A stretch of DNA of 64,000 nt from Nocardia lijiangensis NBRC 108240 (GCF_001613045.1 NZ_BDBP01000024.1:1-64000); one strand, 5' to 3'; positions 47,525-56,672 are shown, counted from the stretch's first letter. Notes: generated by a model not told the origin, from the sequence alone. Made by a program: numbers and translations.

Positions 47525-50500
47525 ATGTCCGACTTGATAATCCTGCGGCTCTACCCGGCCAAGCCGATGGCTCCCTCCGACTTCACCACTGTGCTGAGCG
47601 GCTTGAAGGTCACGGCCTACGATCTGACCTTCGCCGACAGCGTCGGCGGAGTGGAGCTCGGCTTCGCCTCCACCCTCGCCGATCCGCACCTGGGCAGCAC
47701 CACGAACAACCACGTCGACATCACAAGCACCCAGCTGCTCCAGCACTACATCGATGTCACCGATCCGCTCGGCGTCACGACCCGCGAGCTGGAATCGGTG
47801 GCCACCGCGGTGATCGTGGTCGAGACGCCCGCGGGGCACACCGAGTACCCGACACCCACCTCGTTCGATCTGCGGCTCGAACTCACCAAGGGCGGGTTCG
47901 ACATCGCCCATCGCCGACTGCATTACAACGCCGACGTCACTACCCTGCCGAGTCTGTCGACCAACCAGAAGGTGTACTTCGGCAGGACGACGAGCGCCTA
48001 TGTCACCCTGCCCGGCACCGCCGGACTCGACCCGAACCTCGCAATCGTCGACCTGCCCGCCGACGGACAGCCGCCCGCGTTCGCCCAAATGGTCCGCGCC
48101 ATCGACACCGTGCTCGCCGACGACCCCGGTGGCGCGAACGCCACCCTGGTCGGCCGGTCGCCGCTCACCCTCGCCGAGAGCCGCCGGATCGCCGCCGAGA
48201 TCGTCTGGAATCGCACGGCCTATCCGCCGCCGGAGCCGGACCCGCGGCTCGGGCTCGATCCGTTCGGCGCGCTCTACACCGACCCGCCCGCCGAGGACAC
48301 ACTGAACGCCGGCGACATCGAAAAGGCCCGCGCCCGTTTCGAGGCCGAATTGAACGGCTACTACGGCACGCACGACGCCGAGGCGCTGCGGTTGGCGGGG
48401 TTCGTGTACTCCGCGTCGGCCGCGGTCGCCCAGGAAGTACTGAGCATCAGGGCGACGCGGGCTCGCTTCGACTTCCCCTTGATCACCGACGCCGCGCCGC
48501 CGACCACCACACAGACCGCCGGGGTCGCGCTCGTCGAAAACGATGGCCTCACACCGGCCTTCGTGGTGCCAGCGGCCTATTTCTACGCGCTCGGCGCGCA
48601 GATGCCCGGGCAGGTCGGTCCGCAGCAGCGTTTCGACATGGCCCGCTTCGCACTCGAACCGCAGGTGCTGTCCGCCTTCGAGACGGCGGCCGACGGCGGC
48701 GTGATCACCGTGCCCGCCGTGCCGACGACGGTGAGCGTTCCCGCGGTCGCGGCCACCCAGGCGGCGCGGCGGCTGCGCGCGCTGGGTGCTGCCGAGAACA
48801 CGCTCACCGAGGTACCGCTGGTCGCGCCGGTGGAAGGCCTCGTGACCAGGTGGCTGGCTCACACCGGGCCGAGTGCCACCCTCACCACCGATTTCTGGGT
48901 GCCCGAGGTGACCGCCCAGCCGGGGCCGTACCTGGAACTGCTGCTGCAAGGCGTCACCGCGAATTCGGCGGCGCTGATCGCCGCGATAGAACAGCCGCCG
49001 CTGAACGTGACGACCGTGGCGGGGCTGGTCGCGATGACCGAGCCGCGGTGGCGAGGCTTCTTCGCGGCGAATCCCGCACTGCTGCCGGACTTCACCGCGC
49101 CCGGTACACCGGCGGAACGCACCGAGGCGTTCATCCGGCACCTGCGTACCTTCCTCGACGTCAAGGCCGATCCCGGCGGCGGCGCGCCGCCCGTCGTCGG
49201 TCCGCCGCCGGAGCTGCCCCGATCGAACGGTGATGTGTTCGAGGACTTCATGTCCGCCTACCCGGTGTACTCCGGTGGCGTCGAGTTCAGCTTCGCGACC
49301 GCCTCCGATCCGGGCGCCGTCGTCGCGGCCGTCCTCGAGGTGCTGCCGGACGACCCGGCCGCCCAGCGGTGGCTGTTGTTCGCGCTGAACGCCATCCGCG
49401 AGCTCTGGGTGGTGACCGACATCGACGCGGGCGAGTTGCGGTTCTCGCTGATCGAGGCGCTCTACGCCCGCGGCTTCACCGCGGCCGCGCGGATCGCCGC
49501 GCTCTCGCGGGCGGGCTTCCGCTACGCGCTGTCGGGGACGGTCGCCTACGGGTACGCGATCGATATCTACGAGAAGGCCACCTCCGAACAACCCGAGCAA
49601 CCGTGGCCGCCGGGACCGTTCGATCCCGTGAACCCGAACGGTTCGCTGGTCGACTGCCGTCCGCCCGAACACCTTTCGCCGCTCGGGCCGATCGCGTACC
49701 TGAACGTGCCGCGCGTCTCCGGCACCTCCACGTGGGCGGACCCCGAACCCCCGGTGATCCAGGTGCTGGTGCCGGGGCCGGCCCCGGAGGGCATGGAGTT
49801 ACTCGGCACACCGCAGGCCGATGCCCAGCCGTCGTGGCTCGCACCGCTGCGCCTCGTCCGCAACGCCGACGATGACGACGGCGAGCCCGGCAATGGCAAC
49901 GGAGACGAGGGCGGCAACGGCGACGTCCCCGTGGAGGTGCGCTCGGTGGCCGCCGAGGAGTTGGCGCCCGCCGACCGCGACCGCCTGCCGCGGTGGATCC
50001 AAACGGCCGCTCGCCTCGGCAACCGCTTCGTCCGGGTCGCCGCCGCGGGCACGCCGCCTGCCGCTGCCGGGTTCACGCCGTGCGATGACTCGGATGCCTG
50101 CTGCGGTTGCGGCGGCGACCACGAACCGCAGGTGGATGAGTACTACTTCTGGCTCGAGCGCGGCCTCGTCTACGAGCCGGATGCACAGTCCGCCGACACG
50201 GGGCGCGGCGACGAGATCCACGACCGGCATCGCCCGGACGAGCTGCCCGGGCTGCGGCGCTGGCCCGCCGTGCCGGTGGTGCACCTGTGCTGGTCGCGGA
50301 AGCGGGGCGGTCGATTCGAACCCCAGCGCTGGTCGGGCCGGCCGGTCCGGGTGCAGTCGGCGGCGCGGGCACGACTCGAATTCACCGGCCGCACAATGGA
50401 TTCGCTGCGCTTCAGAATCGTCGGCGGCCTGCGTCCCACCGGCTACGACGCCGACCGGACGCCGCCCGGCTTCCGGTACGACTTGGCCGCCGATACGGCC

Positions 50501-51064
50501 ACCACCGTGCCGCTGATCGCGCCGAAGCTCTCTGTCGGCGGGCTGGCTGCCTACCCCTTCTTCGCCTACGTCTGTCCCGGTGCGCCGCCGGAACCGCTGT
50601 CGCTGTTCTCGGTCGCGCTGACCGTCGGTGCGGCACTGCGCAGCCATTTCCGGTACGAGCCCATGGTGAAGTGGTACGAGCCGGGGCAGCGTCACGGCGT
50701 CACGGACAACACGTGGACCACGTGCCGTCGTATCTCGCCGCCGACCGACGGTGATGGTGGCAAGCCGGACGACGATGACAGCGATGGCGTCGTGACCGGC
50801 ACGGTCGGCACCGAAGGGACGGTCGCCGTCGGCCGCTCGTACGCCGACGTGGCGTGCTGTTCCACCGTCGTCGACGACCGGCGCGCGCGTGAACGTGTGC
50901 TGCTGCGCTACTTGGAGACGATGCACGAATGGGCCGACGCTCTCCTGCGTCGGAGCACGCCGGAGTCGATGCGGCGGGCCGACGTGGTGCTGGCCGAGAT
51001 CGATCGGATCCTGGGCGGGCGTCCGCAGACGGTGCCGGGCCGACCACGAGCGACGTCGTGGTGA
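47525..51064 (+). CDS. Giant protein with Tc-toxin-A-like segments
   Basis: A 1179-residue protein with no signal peptide or membrane helix. Residues 1-450 (MSDLIILRLYPAKPM...) match nothing recognised. Around 655-730, FTAAARIAALSRAGFRYAL and then CRPPEHLSPLGPIAYL resemble the N-terminal block of Tc toxin A subunits (the SxLSPAAYLxDLL motif). An acidic Gly/Asn linker is at about 781-799, and a cysteine cluster (CDDSDACCGCGG) at about 852-863. A second acidic linker (about 1074-1088) precedes the C-terminal helix YLETMHEWADALLRR-STPES...ILGGRP, which strongly resembles the conserved YLxxLIAWGDxLFRxDT...ILGPRP pattern of Tc A proteins. Start chosen by GTGGAG five bases upstream. No TcB/TcC partner nearby; function unknown. 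Confidence 0.7.
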   Translation: MSDLIILRLYPAKPMAPSDFTTVLSGLKVTAYDLTFADSVGGVELGFASTLADPHLGSTTNNHVDITSTQLLQHYIDVTDPLGVTTRELESVATAVIVVETPAGHTEYPTPTSFDLRLELTKGGFDIAHRRLHYNADVTTLPSLSTNQKVYFGRTTSAYVTLPGTAGLDPNLAIVDLPADGQPPAFAQMVRAIDTVLADDPGGANATLVGRSPLTLAESRRIAAEIVWNRTAYPPPEPDPRLGLDPFGALYTDPPAEDTLNAGDIEKARARFEAELNGYYGTHDAEALRLAGFVYSASAAVAQEVLSIRATRARFDFPLITDAAPPTTTQTAGVALVENDGLTPAFVVPAAYFYALGAQMPGQVGPQQRFDMARFALEPQVLSAFETAADGGVITVPAVPTTVSVPAVAATQAARRLRALGAAENTLTEVPLVAPVEGLVTRWLAHTGPSATLTTDFWVPEVTAQPGPYLELLLQGVTANSAALIAAIEQPPLNVTTVAGLVAMTEPRWRGFFAANPALLPDFTAPGTPAERTEAFIRHLRTFLDVKADPGGGAPPVVGPPPELPRSNGDVFEDFMSAYPVYSGGVEFSFATASDPGAVVAAVLEVLPDDPAAQRWLLFALNAIRELWVVTDIDAGELRFSLIEALYARGFTAAARIAALSRAGFRYALSGTVAYGYAIDIYEKATSEQPEQPWPPGPFDPVNPNGSLVDCRPPEHLSPLGPIAYLNVPRVSGTSTWADPEPPVIQVLVPGPAPEGMELLGTPQADAQPSWLAPLRLVRNADDDDGEPGNGNGDEGGNGDVPVEVRSVAAEELAPADRDRLPRWIQTAARLGNRFVRVAAAGTPPAAAGFTPCDDSDACCGCGGDHEPQVDEYYFWLERGLVYEPDAQSADTGRGDEIHDRHRPDELPGLRRWPAVPVVHLCWSRKRGGRFEPQRWSGRPVRVQSAARARLEFTGRTMDSLRFRIVGGLRPTGYDADRTPPGFRYDLAADTATTVPLIAPKLSVGGLAAYPFFAYVCPGAPPEPLSLFSVALTVGAALRSHFRYEPMVKWYEPGQRHGVTDNTWTTCRRISPPTDGDGGKPDDDDSDGVVTGTVGTEGTVAVGRSYADVACCSTVVDDRRARERVLLRYLETMHEWADALLRRSTPESMRRADVVLAEIDRILGGRPQTVPGRPRATSW

Positions 51065-51088
51065 CTACCGCACTACCACCCGTGCGAC

Positions 51089-51403
51089 CTACTTGTTGAG
51101 GAAGATGCCCGCCACATCGGCGTTCTTGATGGGCGTCTGCGCGTTGCGCTGGGTGGCGCAGAGCAGGTCGACGGAGAGGATGGTGGCGTCGACGACGGTG
51201 CCCGCGGGTTCGCGTTCGTCACCGGTCTGCTGTTTGACGAACTTGGTGATCGTCGTGCGCTTGGTGTCCGGGTCCTGGGTGACGTACTCGTTGCACGGTG
51301 TGTCGCCGCCCTTGTTGAGCGCTCGCTCGATGTCGGTGCATCCCGCAAGCAGCAGTGCGGCGGCCGCTATGCCGAGGCCGGTCCGTGTCACGGTGGCGTT
51401 CAT
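51089..51403 (-). CDS. Small lipoprotein, HdeA-like pattern
   Basis: A 104-residue lipoprotein. The signal peptide ends in the lipobox LLAGC, with C22 as the lipidated cysteine. The mature part has two cysteines (CNEYV and LLCATQR) spaced as in HdeA-type acid chaperones and related small actinobacterial secreted proteins. The resemblance is weak and only suggestive. The ATG at 51403 has AGGAG upstream. It is convergent with the giant gene. Confidence 0.75.
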   Translation of the reverse strand: MNATVTRTGLGIAAAALLLAGCTDIERALNKGGDTPCNEYVTQDPDTKRTTITKFVKQQTGDEREPAGTVVDATILSVDLLCATQRNAQTPIKNADVAGIFLNK

Positions 51404-51504
51404 CTGCTTCTCCTGGTCGCCTGGTCGAGCGGATGGGCCGCCGCGATCGGTATCGAGGGTAAGGGTGCCGGGGTGGGGCGAGGCGAGGCGGCCCGGCGTG
51501 TCGA

Positions 51505-52647
51505 TCAGGCGAGGCAGGTGCGCAGCGGCACGTTCAGCTCGGCCGAGGTGAGCGAGCCGTGGTGGCCGACCATGGCCGATTGGAGCGGTTCGGCGCCGGT
51601 CCGGATGACGCCGCGCGGTCCGAGCGCGGCGACGACGAGATCGCCGATTCGCTCGGCCACCACGGGGCCGACCGTTGGCCCGAACCAGCCGCGCTCGATC
51701 ACCTCGGCGCGTGGTAGCACCGCGAAGTCCGGGCCGAGCGTCTCCCGCCACGCGGCCGCGACGTCGTCCGCGGCGCCCTCGACGGTGTAGACGTGCCTGG
51801 CCCGCGGTTCGCCGCCGAGCCGGTCGACGCCCGCGCGCAGTGCGTCGACGGCGTCGAAGTCGACGGTGCCGGTCAGTTCCACCATGCCGTGATCGGCGGT
51901 CACCAGCAGCGCCGCGTCGGGCGGCAGGTGCTCGGCGAGGGTGGCGGCCAGGCGGTCCACGTGCGCGAGCTCCAGCCGCCACGCGTCCGAGGACGGACCG
52001 CGCACATGGCCGGTGGTGTCCAGATCGCCGTGGTAGGCGTAGACGAGCGAGCGGTCGCCCATGCGCAATGCGTCGGCGACGCCGTCGACCAGGTCGCCGA
52101 ACGACAGGCTCGGGCGGAATGCGCAGCCGCGCAGCACCGCCCTGGTCAGCCCGGAGCCCGCCTGGTACATCGGGGCGACCTGCGAGACGCTGATCCCGGC
52201 GCGGGCGGCACGCTCGAATACCGTTGCGGTGGGCTGGAACTGCTCGGGCACCAGCTCACGCAGCAGGTCCACCTTCGGGCCCTCGCCGTGCAGCCGCCAG
52301 CGCAGTGCGTTCACCAGCCGGTCGTAGCCGGGCACGTTCATCAGATAGCCGACGATGCCGTGCTCGCCCGGCGGCACCCCGACGCCCAGCGAGCTCAGGC
52401 TGGTCGCGGTCGTACTCGGGAACCCGGCCGCCAGCTCGGCCGACGCGAGGCTCGACAGAAACGGCGCCTCCGCCGCATGGGCGGCGAGCGCTTCCGCGCC
52501 GAGCCCGTCCACCAGCAGCACACAGATCCGGCGCGCGGACAAGCCGAGGCCGAGCCGATCGTCTTCGCCGGGGACACCCAGGCAGGCCAGGACGGAGGGG
52601 AACAGGTCGGCCAGGGAAGCCGAGCCGTAGCGTGGCGCGTCGAACAC
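51505..52647 (-). CDS. Alkaline-phosphatase-superfamily phosphohydrolase (NPP type)
   Basis: A 380-residue nucleotide pyrophosphatase/phosphodiesterase-like enzyme. Metal and catalytic residues can be followed: D in CVLLVDGLG, the nucleophile threonine in GFPSTTATSL, HGDLDTTGH, the TADHGM pair, and the final histidine in MVGHHGSL. No signal peptide is seen, so it should act in the cytoplasm. Similar genes are widespread in actinobacteria and mostly uncharacterised. GTG start. Confidence 0.85.
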   Translation of the reverse strand: MFDAPRYGSASLADLFPSVLACLGVPGEDDRLGLGLSARRICVLLVDGLGAEALAAHAAEAPFLSSLASAELAAGFPSTTATSLSSLGVGVPPGEHGIVGYLMNVPGYDRLVNALRWRLHGEGPKVDLLRELVPEQFQPTATVFERAARAGISVSQVAPMYQAGSGLTRAVLRGCAFRPSLSFGDLVDGVADALRMGDRSLVYAYHGDLDTTGHVRGPSSDAWRLELAHVDRLAATLAEHLPPDAALLVTADHGMVELTGTVDFDAVDALRAGVDRLGGEPRARHVYTVEGAADDVAAAWRETLGPDFAVLPRAEVIERGWFGPTVGPVVAERIGDLVVAALGPRGVIRTGAEPLQSAMVGHHGSLTSAELNVPLRTCLA

Positions 52648-52687
52648 GAGGTCAGAATGTCAAGATCGACCCGGCCACGGCAAGGGG

Positions 52688-53005
52688 TCAGGCCTGTCCG
52701 GTCTCGAATCGGCTGATCCTGCCATCGCGCACGGTGAACCGCCACGCGGTGCGCATCGATCCCCAGCGCGAGTTCGTGTAGTCGGCGAGCAGTTCGATGC
52801 CGCCGTCGGTCACCGCTTCGACCTGCATCCGGCCGTTGCTTGCGAAGATCTCCGAATCGGTCCACTGGTCGACATTGCGCTCCACGCCGTCGTCGGACAT
52901 GGTCGCGTCCTCGGTGAGCACCGAGTGGAAGCGGTCGCGGTCGTTGGCGTTGAGCGCGTCGACGAACTCCTGAACGATGGGGTCGAGCTGCTGCTGTGCG
53001 GGCAT
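52688..53005 (-). CDS. SnoaL/NTF2-like protein
   Basis: A 105-residue cone-fold protein of the SnoaL-like type. It opens with IVQEFVDALNANDRDRFHSVLTEDATMSDDG and ends in the AWRFTVRDGRISRFETGQA strand. Members are small isomerases, cyclases or binding proteins, and nothing here indicates the substrate. It is upstream of the phosphohydrolase on the same strand with 40 bases between. Confidence 0.78.
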   Translation of the reverse strand: MPAQQQLDPIVQEFVDALNANDRDRFHSVLTEDATMSDDGVERNVDQWTDSEIFASNGRMQVEAVTDGGIELLADYTNSRWGSMRTAWRFTVRDGRISRFETGQA

Positions 53006-53101
53006 CCGGTCATCCCTCTCGAATCACGGTATTCGGATTGAGCAGTGATGGAACAGCAAACACCTGGCGCCCACTCTAGGGCAGAAATGCGGCGCGCCGC
53101 G

Positions 53102-53722
53102 TCAAGACCCGGGTGCAAGCAGCGTGGACACCGTGCGCATCACGTCCTCGACCAGTTCGGGCGCGGTGGTGCCGAATTGGACCGCCCGTTTGTCCAGCTG
53201 ACCGTCCAGCCACAGCGAGGCGAGTCCGTGGCCGATGCCCCACCAGGTGATCCCGAGGACATCGGCTTTGTCGGCGGGCAGCAGACCTGCCGCAACACAC
53301 TCGCCGATGACGTCGGCCAGGATCCCGAAGGCGGCGTCGCCCGCGGCGCTGGCGTCGGGATGCTTCTCCGGCTGGGAGAGCTCCGGTCGGAACATCAGCC
53401 GGAAGTAGCCGGGGTGCTCCCGCGAGAAACGGACGTAGGCGCCTGCCAGCGCACCCAGGGTGTCCAGCGGTGAGCCGGTCGCGGCCGCCCGCGCGGCGGT
53501 GAGTTCGGCGGCGAGCGTCTCGAATCCCTTGGTGGACAACGTCGCGAGCAGTGCGGCCCGATCCGCGAAATGATGGTACGGCGCGCCGGTGCTGACGCCC
53601 GCCTCTCTGGCAACCCGGCGCAGGCTCACCGCCGCGATGCCCTCGGTTTCGATCAGGCGCAGGCAGGCGGCGATCAGCTCATCACGCAATGCGCCGTGGT
53701 GGTAACTGGTCCGCTTCACCAT
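53102..53722 (-). CDS. TetR family regulator
   Basis: A 206-residue TetR protein with HTH AVSLRRVAREAGVSTGAPYHHFADRAALLATL (residues about 30-62) and a C-terminal WHG-type domain (PGYFRLMFRPEL, ITWWGIGHGLASLWLDGQL). It diverges from an NAD-dependent epimerase/reductase gene across two tandem 19-base dyads, the probable operators. Confidence 0.9.
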   Translation of the reverse strand: MVKRTSYHHGALRDELIAACLRLIETEGIAAVSLRRVAREAGVSTGAPYHHFADRAALLATLSTKGFETLAAELTAARAAATGSPLDTLGALAGAYVRFSREHPGYFRLMFRPELSQPEKHPDASAAGDAAFGILADVIGECVAAGLLPADKADVLGITWWGIGHGLASLWLDGQLDKRAVQFGTTAPELVEDVMRTVSTLLAPGS

Positions 53723-53753
53723 CCGAGCGTATGCGACGAAGGCTGGACAACCT

Positions 53754-53792
53754 ATCTATGCGGTGCTTAGATTATCTGAGCGGCGCTTAGAT
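53754..53792. promoter_or_regulatory. Tandem TetR operators
   Basis: Two 19-base imperfect dyads lie head to tail: ATCTATGCGGTGCTTAGAT (53754-53772) and ATCTGAGCGGCGCTTAGAT (53774-53792). They share ATCT...TTAGAT ends and a GCGGYGC core, and are offset by 20 bases. They sit between the TetR start and the reductase start. Confidence 0.8.
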
Positions 53793-53830
53793 TCCGGCCG
53801 CGCACCTCTTTCCTCGGACAGGTGGGACAC

Positions 53831-54913
53831 ATGAGCAAACAGGTACTCGTCACCGGCGCAACGGGATTCATCGCCGGCCACGTCATCGCGGAACTTCTCG
53901 AACACGGCTACCGGGTGCGCGCCACCGTGCGCGACCTCGCTAACACCGGCAAGCGGGCGCACCTCACGGAACTCGCGGACCGCCTCGGCGCGGATCTCGA
54001 GTTCGTCGCCGCCGATCTGGACCGCGATGCCGGCTGGGCCGAGGCCGTCGCGGGCTGCACGTACGTGCTGCACGTGGCCTCGCCGTTCCCGTCGTACATC
54101 CCCGACGACGAGAACGAACTCGTCGGACCGGCCGTCCAGGGCACGCTGCGGGTGTTGCGCGCGGCCGCCGCCGAGCCGGGGGTGCGGCGGGTGGTGACCA
54201 CCTCCTCGGTCGCCGCGATCGCCTACGGCCACGAGACCGACAACGTGCGCACAGAGGCGGATTGGTCGGTGGTGGGACGGATTCCGCCGTACCAGAAGAG
54301 CAAGACGCTGGCCGAGCGAGCGGCGTGGGAGTTCGTCGGCGACCTGCCCGCCGAGCGCGGGCTCGAGCTGGCCGCGGTGAACCCGGGCATGGTGCTCGGC
54401 CCGCTGCAGAGCCCAGTCACCAGCACCTCCCACGAACCGATTCGGCGGCTGCTGGCGCGGGATGTGCCCGGCTCGATTCGGACCGGCTGGACCCCGGTCG
54501 ACGTGCGCGACCTCGCGGTGGCACACCGGCTGGCGATGGAACTGCCGCAGGCGGCGGGTAATCGGTACATCTGCGCGGCCGATCCGTTGTGGATGGCCGA
54601 GCTGGCCCAGATCCTGGCCGACGAATACAACCCACGCGGCCTGCGGGTGCCCACCCGTGTGCTGCCCGACTGGCTGATCCGGTTCATCGCGCGCTTCGAC
54701 AAGGGCGTCCGGCTGGCTATTCAGGTCCTCGGCCGCACGGAAATGGTCACCGCGAACAAGGCGCGCACGGAACTCGGCTGGACCATGCGCCCTGTCCGGG
54801 AGACCGTGCTGGACACCGCCGAGAGTCTGCTCGCCTTCGGCGTCGTGAACGCGCCGAACGTCCGGCCGAGGGCGGCCGCGCCGCGTCCGGCCGCGAACGC
54901 GCTCGGCGCCTAG
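53831..54913 (+). CDS. Extended SDR, dihydroflavonol-4-reductase-like
   Basis: A 360-residue NAD(P)-dependent reductase/epimerase. The cofactor glycine motif TGATGFIAGHV is at residues 8-18, HVASPFP at about 80, the catalytic tyrosine/lysine in PPYQKSKTLAE, and VNPGMVLGP follows. DFR-like bacterial enzymes reduce ketones or aldehydes; the real substrate is unknown. The ATG at 53831 has AGGTGG upstream; the GTG at 53822 adds only three residues. Probably repressed by the divergent TetR. Confidence 0.9.
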   Translation: MSKQVLVTGATGFIAGHVIAELLEHGYRVRATVRDLANTGKRAHLTELADRLGADLEFVAADLDRDAGWAEAVAGCTYVLHVASPFPSYIPDDENELVGPAVQGTLRVLRAAAAEPGVRRVVTTSSVAAIAYGHETDNVRTEADWSVVGRIPPYQKSKTLAERAAWEFVGDLPAERGLELAAVNPGMVLGPLQSPVTSTSHEPIRRLLARDVPGSIRTGWTPVDVRDLAVAHRLAMELPQAAGNRYICAADPLWMAELAQILADEYNPRGLRVPTRVLPDWLIRFIARFDKGVRLAIQVLGRTEMVTANKARTELGWTMRPVRETVLDTAESLLAFGVVNAPNVRPRAAAPRPAANALGA

Positions 54914-54923
54914 GGGTTCGGAC

Positions 54924-55160
54924 ATGGTGACCGCCACTCTGATCCTCGCGGCCCTCGGGCTCGTCCGTCGCTTGTTCCGCAGGGATCGCGATGCCGCGAC
55001 CGCCGAGGGACAAGAGCGCCGTCCCGTCCGGCTCGACATCGCGGCGGTGCGCCGATACCTCCGCGACGCGGTACGGCGCCCGGTGCCCGCGCTGAGCGCG
55101 GCGGTGGCGCTGCTCGGCGTTGGCGTCGCCGTCACGGCGGGTGCGCTCGCGGAGTGCTGA
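54924..55160 (+). CDS. Possible 78-residue small membrane protein
   Basis: The frame starts 10 bases after the reductase stop. It encodes a hydrophobic N-terminus (MVTATLILAALGLVRRLF), a highly charged middle, and a second hydrophobic stretch (ALSAAVALLGVGVAVTAGAL). The position fits a third gene in the TetR-controlled unit. The amino-acid composition is plausible, but no homologue is recognised and the ribosome site is weak. Confidence 0.45.
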   Translation: MVTATLILAALGLVRRLFRRDRDAATAEGQERRPVRLDIAAVRRYLRDAVRRPVPALSAAVALLGVGVAVTAGALAEC

Positions 55161-55192
55161 GCGCACCCCGTGCCGGGTGGTAGACAGGACGG

Positions 55193-56077
55193 GTGACTGC
55201 GCAGCGTCCCTTCCGTTTCGGTGTGAACATGGTGGTACCCGAGTCCAGGTCCCGGTGGATCGAAAAGTGCCGCAGGGCCGAAGAACTCGGCTTCGACGTG
55301 GTCGGCGTCGCCGATCATCTCGGCCTGCCCGCGCCGTTCCCCGCGATGATCGTGGCGGCCGAGGCCACCGAGCGCGTGCGGCTCAACACCTTCGTGCTCA
55401 ACACCGCGTTCTACAACCCGGTGCTGCTGGCCCGCGACGCGGCGGGCGCGGACCAGCTGACCGACGGGCGCGTGGAACTCGGGCTCGGCGCGGGCTACGT
55501 GCGGGCCGAATTCGACGCCGCTGGAATCCCTTTCCAGAGCGGCGGCAAGCGGGTGCGGCACCTCGAGCACACCGTCGCGACGCTGCGCAGGCTGTTCGCC
55601 GACCCGGACTACCAGCCGCGCCCGGCACAGCCGTCCGGCCCGCCGCTGCTGCTGGCCGGGTGGGGCGACCGGCTGCTGAAGCTCGCCGCCGAACAGGCCG
55701 ACATCATCGCCTTCGCGGGCGGGGGAGCGGTCACGCCCGGCGGCCCGGTGCAGCTCGGCGACGAGGACACCACCGCCGAGCGAGTGGCCTACGTCGACGG
55801 ACTGCTCGGCGACCGCGCGGGCGAGGTGGAACTCAATCTGCTCCTGCAACGGGTGGTCTCGCGGACGGAATGGACGGCGCTGGCCGATGCGTACGCACCG
55901 GCGCTGCCGCCCACGGCCGCCGACTACCCCGAGCGGATCCCCACCCTGCTGATCGGCTCACCGGACGAGGGCGCCGACCGCATCCGGGAACTGCGCGAGC
56001 GTTTCGGATTCAGCTACTTCACCGTGCTGGAGGGCAGCATGGAGCAGTTCGGCTCGATCATGGAGCGTCTGCGCTGA
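55193..56077 (+). CDS. LLM-class flavin/F420-dependent oxidoreductase
   Basis: A 294-residue luciferase-like TIM-barrel protein. Family features are FGVNMVVPES at the start, ELGFDVVGVADHL, the LNTFVLNTAFYNPVLLARDAAGADQLTDGRVELGLGAGY block, and PPLLLAGWGDRLLKLAAEQADI. It resembles the TIGR03621 F420-dependent group of mycobacteria and nocardiae. The substrate is unknown. It has a GTG start 32 bases after the small gene and may belong to the same operon. Confidence 0.88.
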   Translation: MTAQRPFRFGVNMVVPESRSRWIEKCRRAEELGFDVVGVADHLGLPAPFPAMIVAAEATERVRLNTFVLNTAFYNPVLLARDAAGADQLTDGRVELGLGAGYVRAEFDAAGIPFQSGGKRVRHLEHTVATLRRLFADPDYQPRPAQPSGPPLLLAGWGDRLLKLAAEQADIIAFAGGGAVTPGGPVQLGDEDTTAERVAYVDGLLGDRAGEVELNLLLQRVVSRTEWTALADAYAPALPPTAADYPERIPTLLIGSPDEGADRIRELRERFGFSYFTVLEGSMEQFGSIMERLR

Positions 56078-56080
56078 CCA

Positions 56081-56106
56081 GCGGCCCGCGTGGCTACGCG
56101 GGCCGC
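56081..56106. terminator. Bidirectional hairpin terminator
   Basis: GCGGCCCGCGT (56081-56091) pairs perfectly with 56096-56106 around a four-base loop. It lies between the convergent oxidoreductase and methyltransferase genes, overlapping the end of the latter. Confidence 0.8.
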
Positions 56107-56672
56107 CGCCACAACAACGTGTAGCGCCACATCAGGCGACGCCGAATCCTGGCCCCGGGCAGGATCGTCGCGGCGCATGCGCGGATATCGTCGAGTGTGT
56201 CCACGGGGTCCCGCATCGGCACGTCCGGTTCGCTCTGGCGGGGCGGGTACTGATCGATGGCCCAGATCAGCGGCAGCAGCGGGAGATAGGCCGCATCGCG
56301 GCGTGCCGACATCTTCCACAGCCCGACCACGGCCAAGGTGCCGCCGGGGGCGACGAGGCGGCGCAGGGCCGTCAGGCCTTCCTCGAGTGGCACGTGGTGC
56401 AACGTCGCGACGGCTGTCACGTAGTCGAAAGTGCCGGGGAAATCGCGGAAGTCGGCGTGTTCGAAGCGCACGCCGTCTGCTCCCGAGGCCTGTGCCAGCG
56501 CTGCGGCGTCCGCGTCGATACCGACGACCTCGCGGCAGTGCGCCGCCAGCTTCCCGGCCAAGAGTCCATCGCCGCAGCCGACGTCGAGCGCGGTCCGCGC
56601 GGACGACGGCGCTGTGGCGAGCAGCCAGGGGTGGTAGTGCGTGTTGTGATTCCAGTACGGGTCGCGACTCAC
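56094..56672 (-). CDS. Class I SAM-dependent methyltransferase
   Basis: A 192-residue small-molecule methyltransferase. Motif I is ALDVGCGDGLLAGKLA near residues 28-43, the acidic end of strand two is VVGIDADAAAL, and motif III appears as LRRLVAPGGTLAVVGLW. HNTHYHPWLL at the N-terminus is shared with many actinobacterial homologues. The substrate is unknown. It diverges from the UvrA-like gene. Confidence 0.87.
   Translation of the reverse strand: MSRDPYWNHNTHYHPWLLATAPSSARTALDVGCGDGLLAGKLAAHCREVVGIDADAAALAQASGADGVRFEHADFRDFPGTFDYVTAVATLHHVPLEEGLTALRRLVAPGGTLAVVGLWKMSARRDAAYLPLLPLIWAIDQYPPRQSEPDVPMRDPVDTLDDIRACAATILPGARIRRRLMWRYTLLWRRPA

Noticed and set aside
47360..49672. 770-codon minus-strand frame
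   Set aside because: It mirrors the giant plus-strand gene in the complementary frame of GC-rich codons; it has no coherent domain or ribosome site.
51089..51403. Immunity protein for the giant Tc-like gene
   Set aside because: The small lipoprotein is convergent, not cotranscribed, and shows an HdeA-like cysteine pattern; adjacency alone does not support an immunity role.
53756..55849. 697-codon minus-strand frame
   Set aside because: Antisense across the SDR and LLM genes; it crosses a promoter region and shows only shadow composition.
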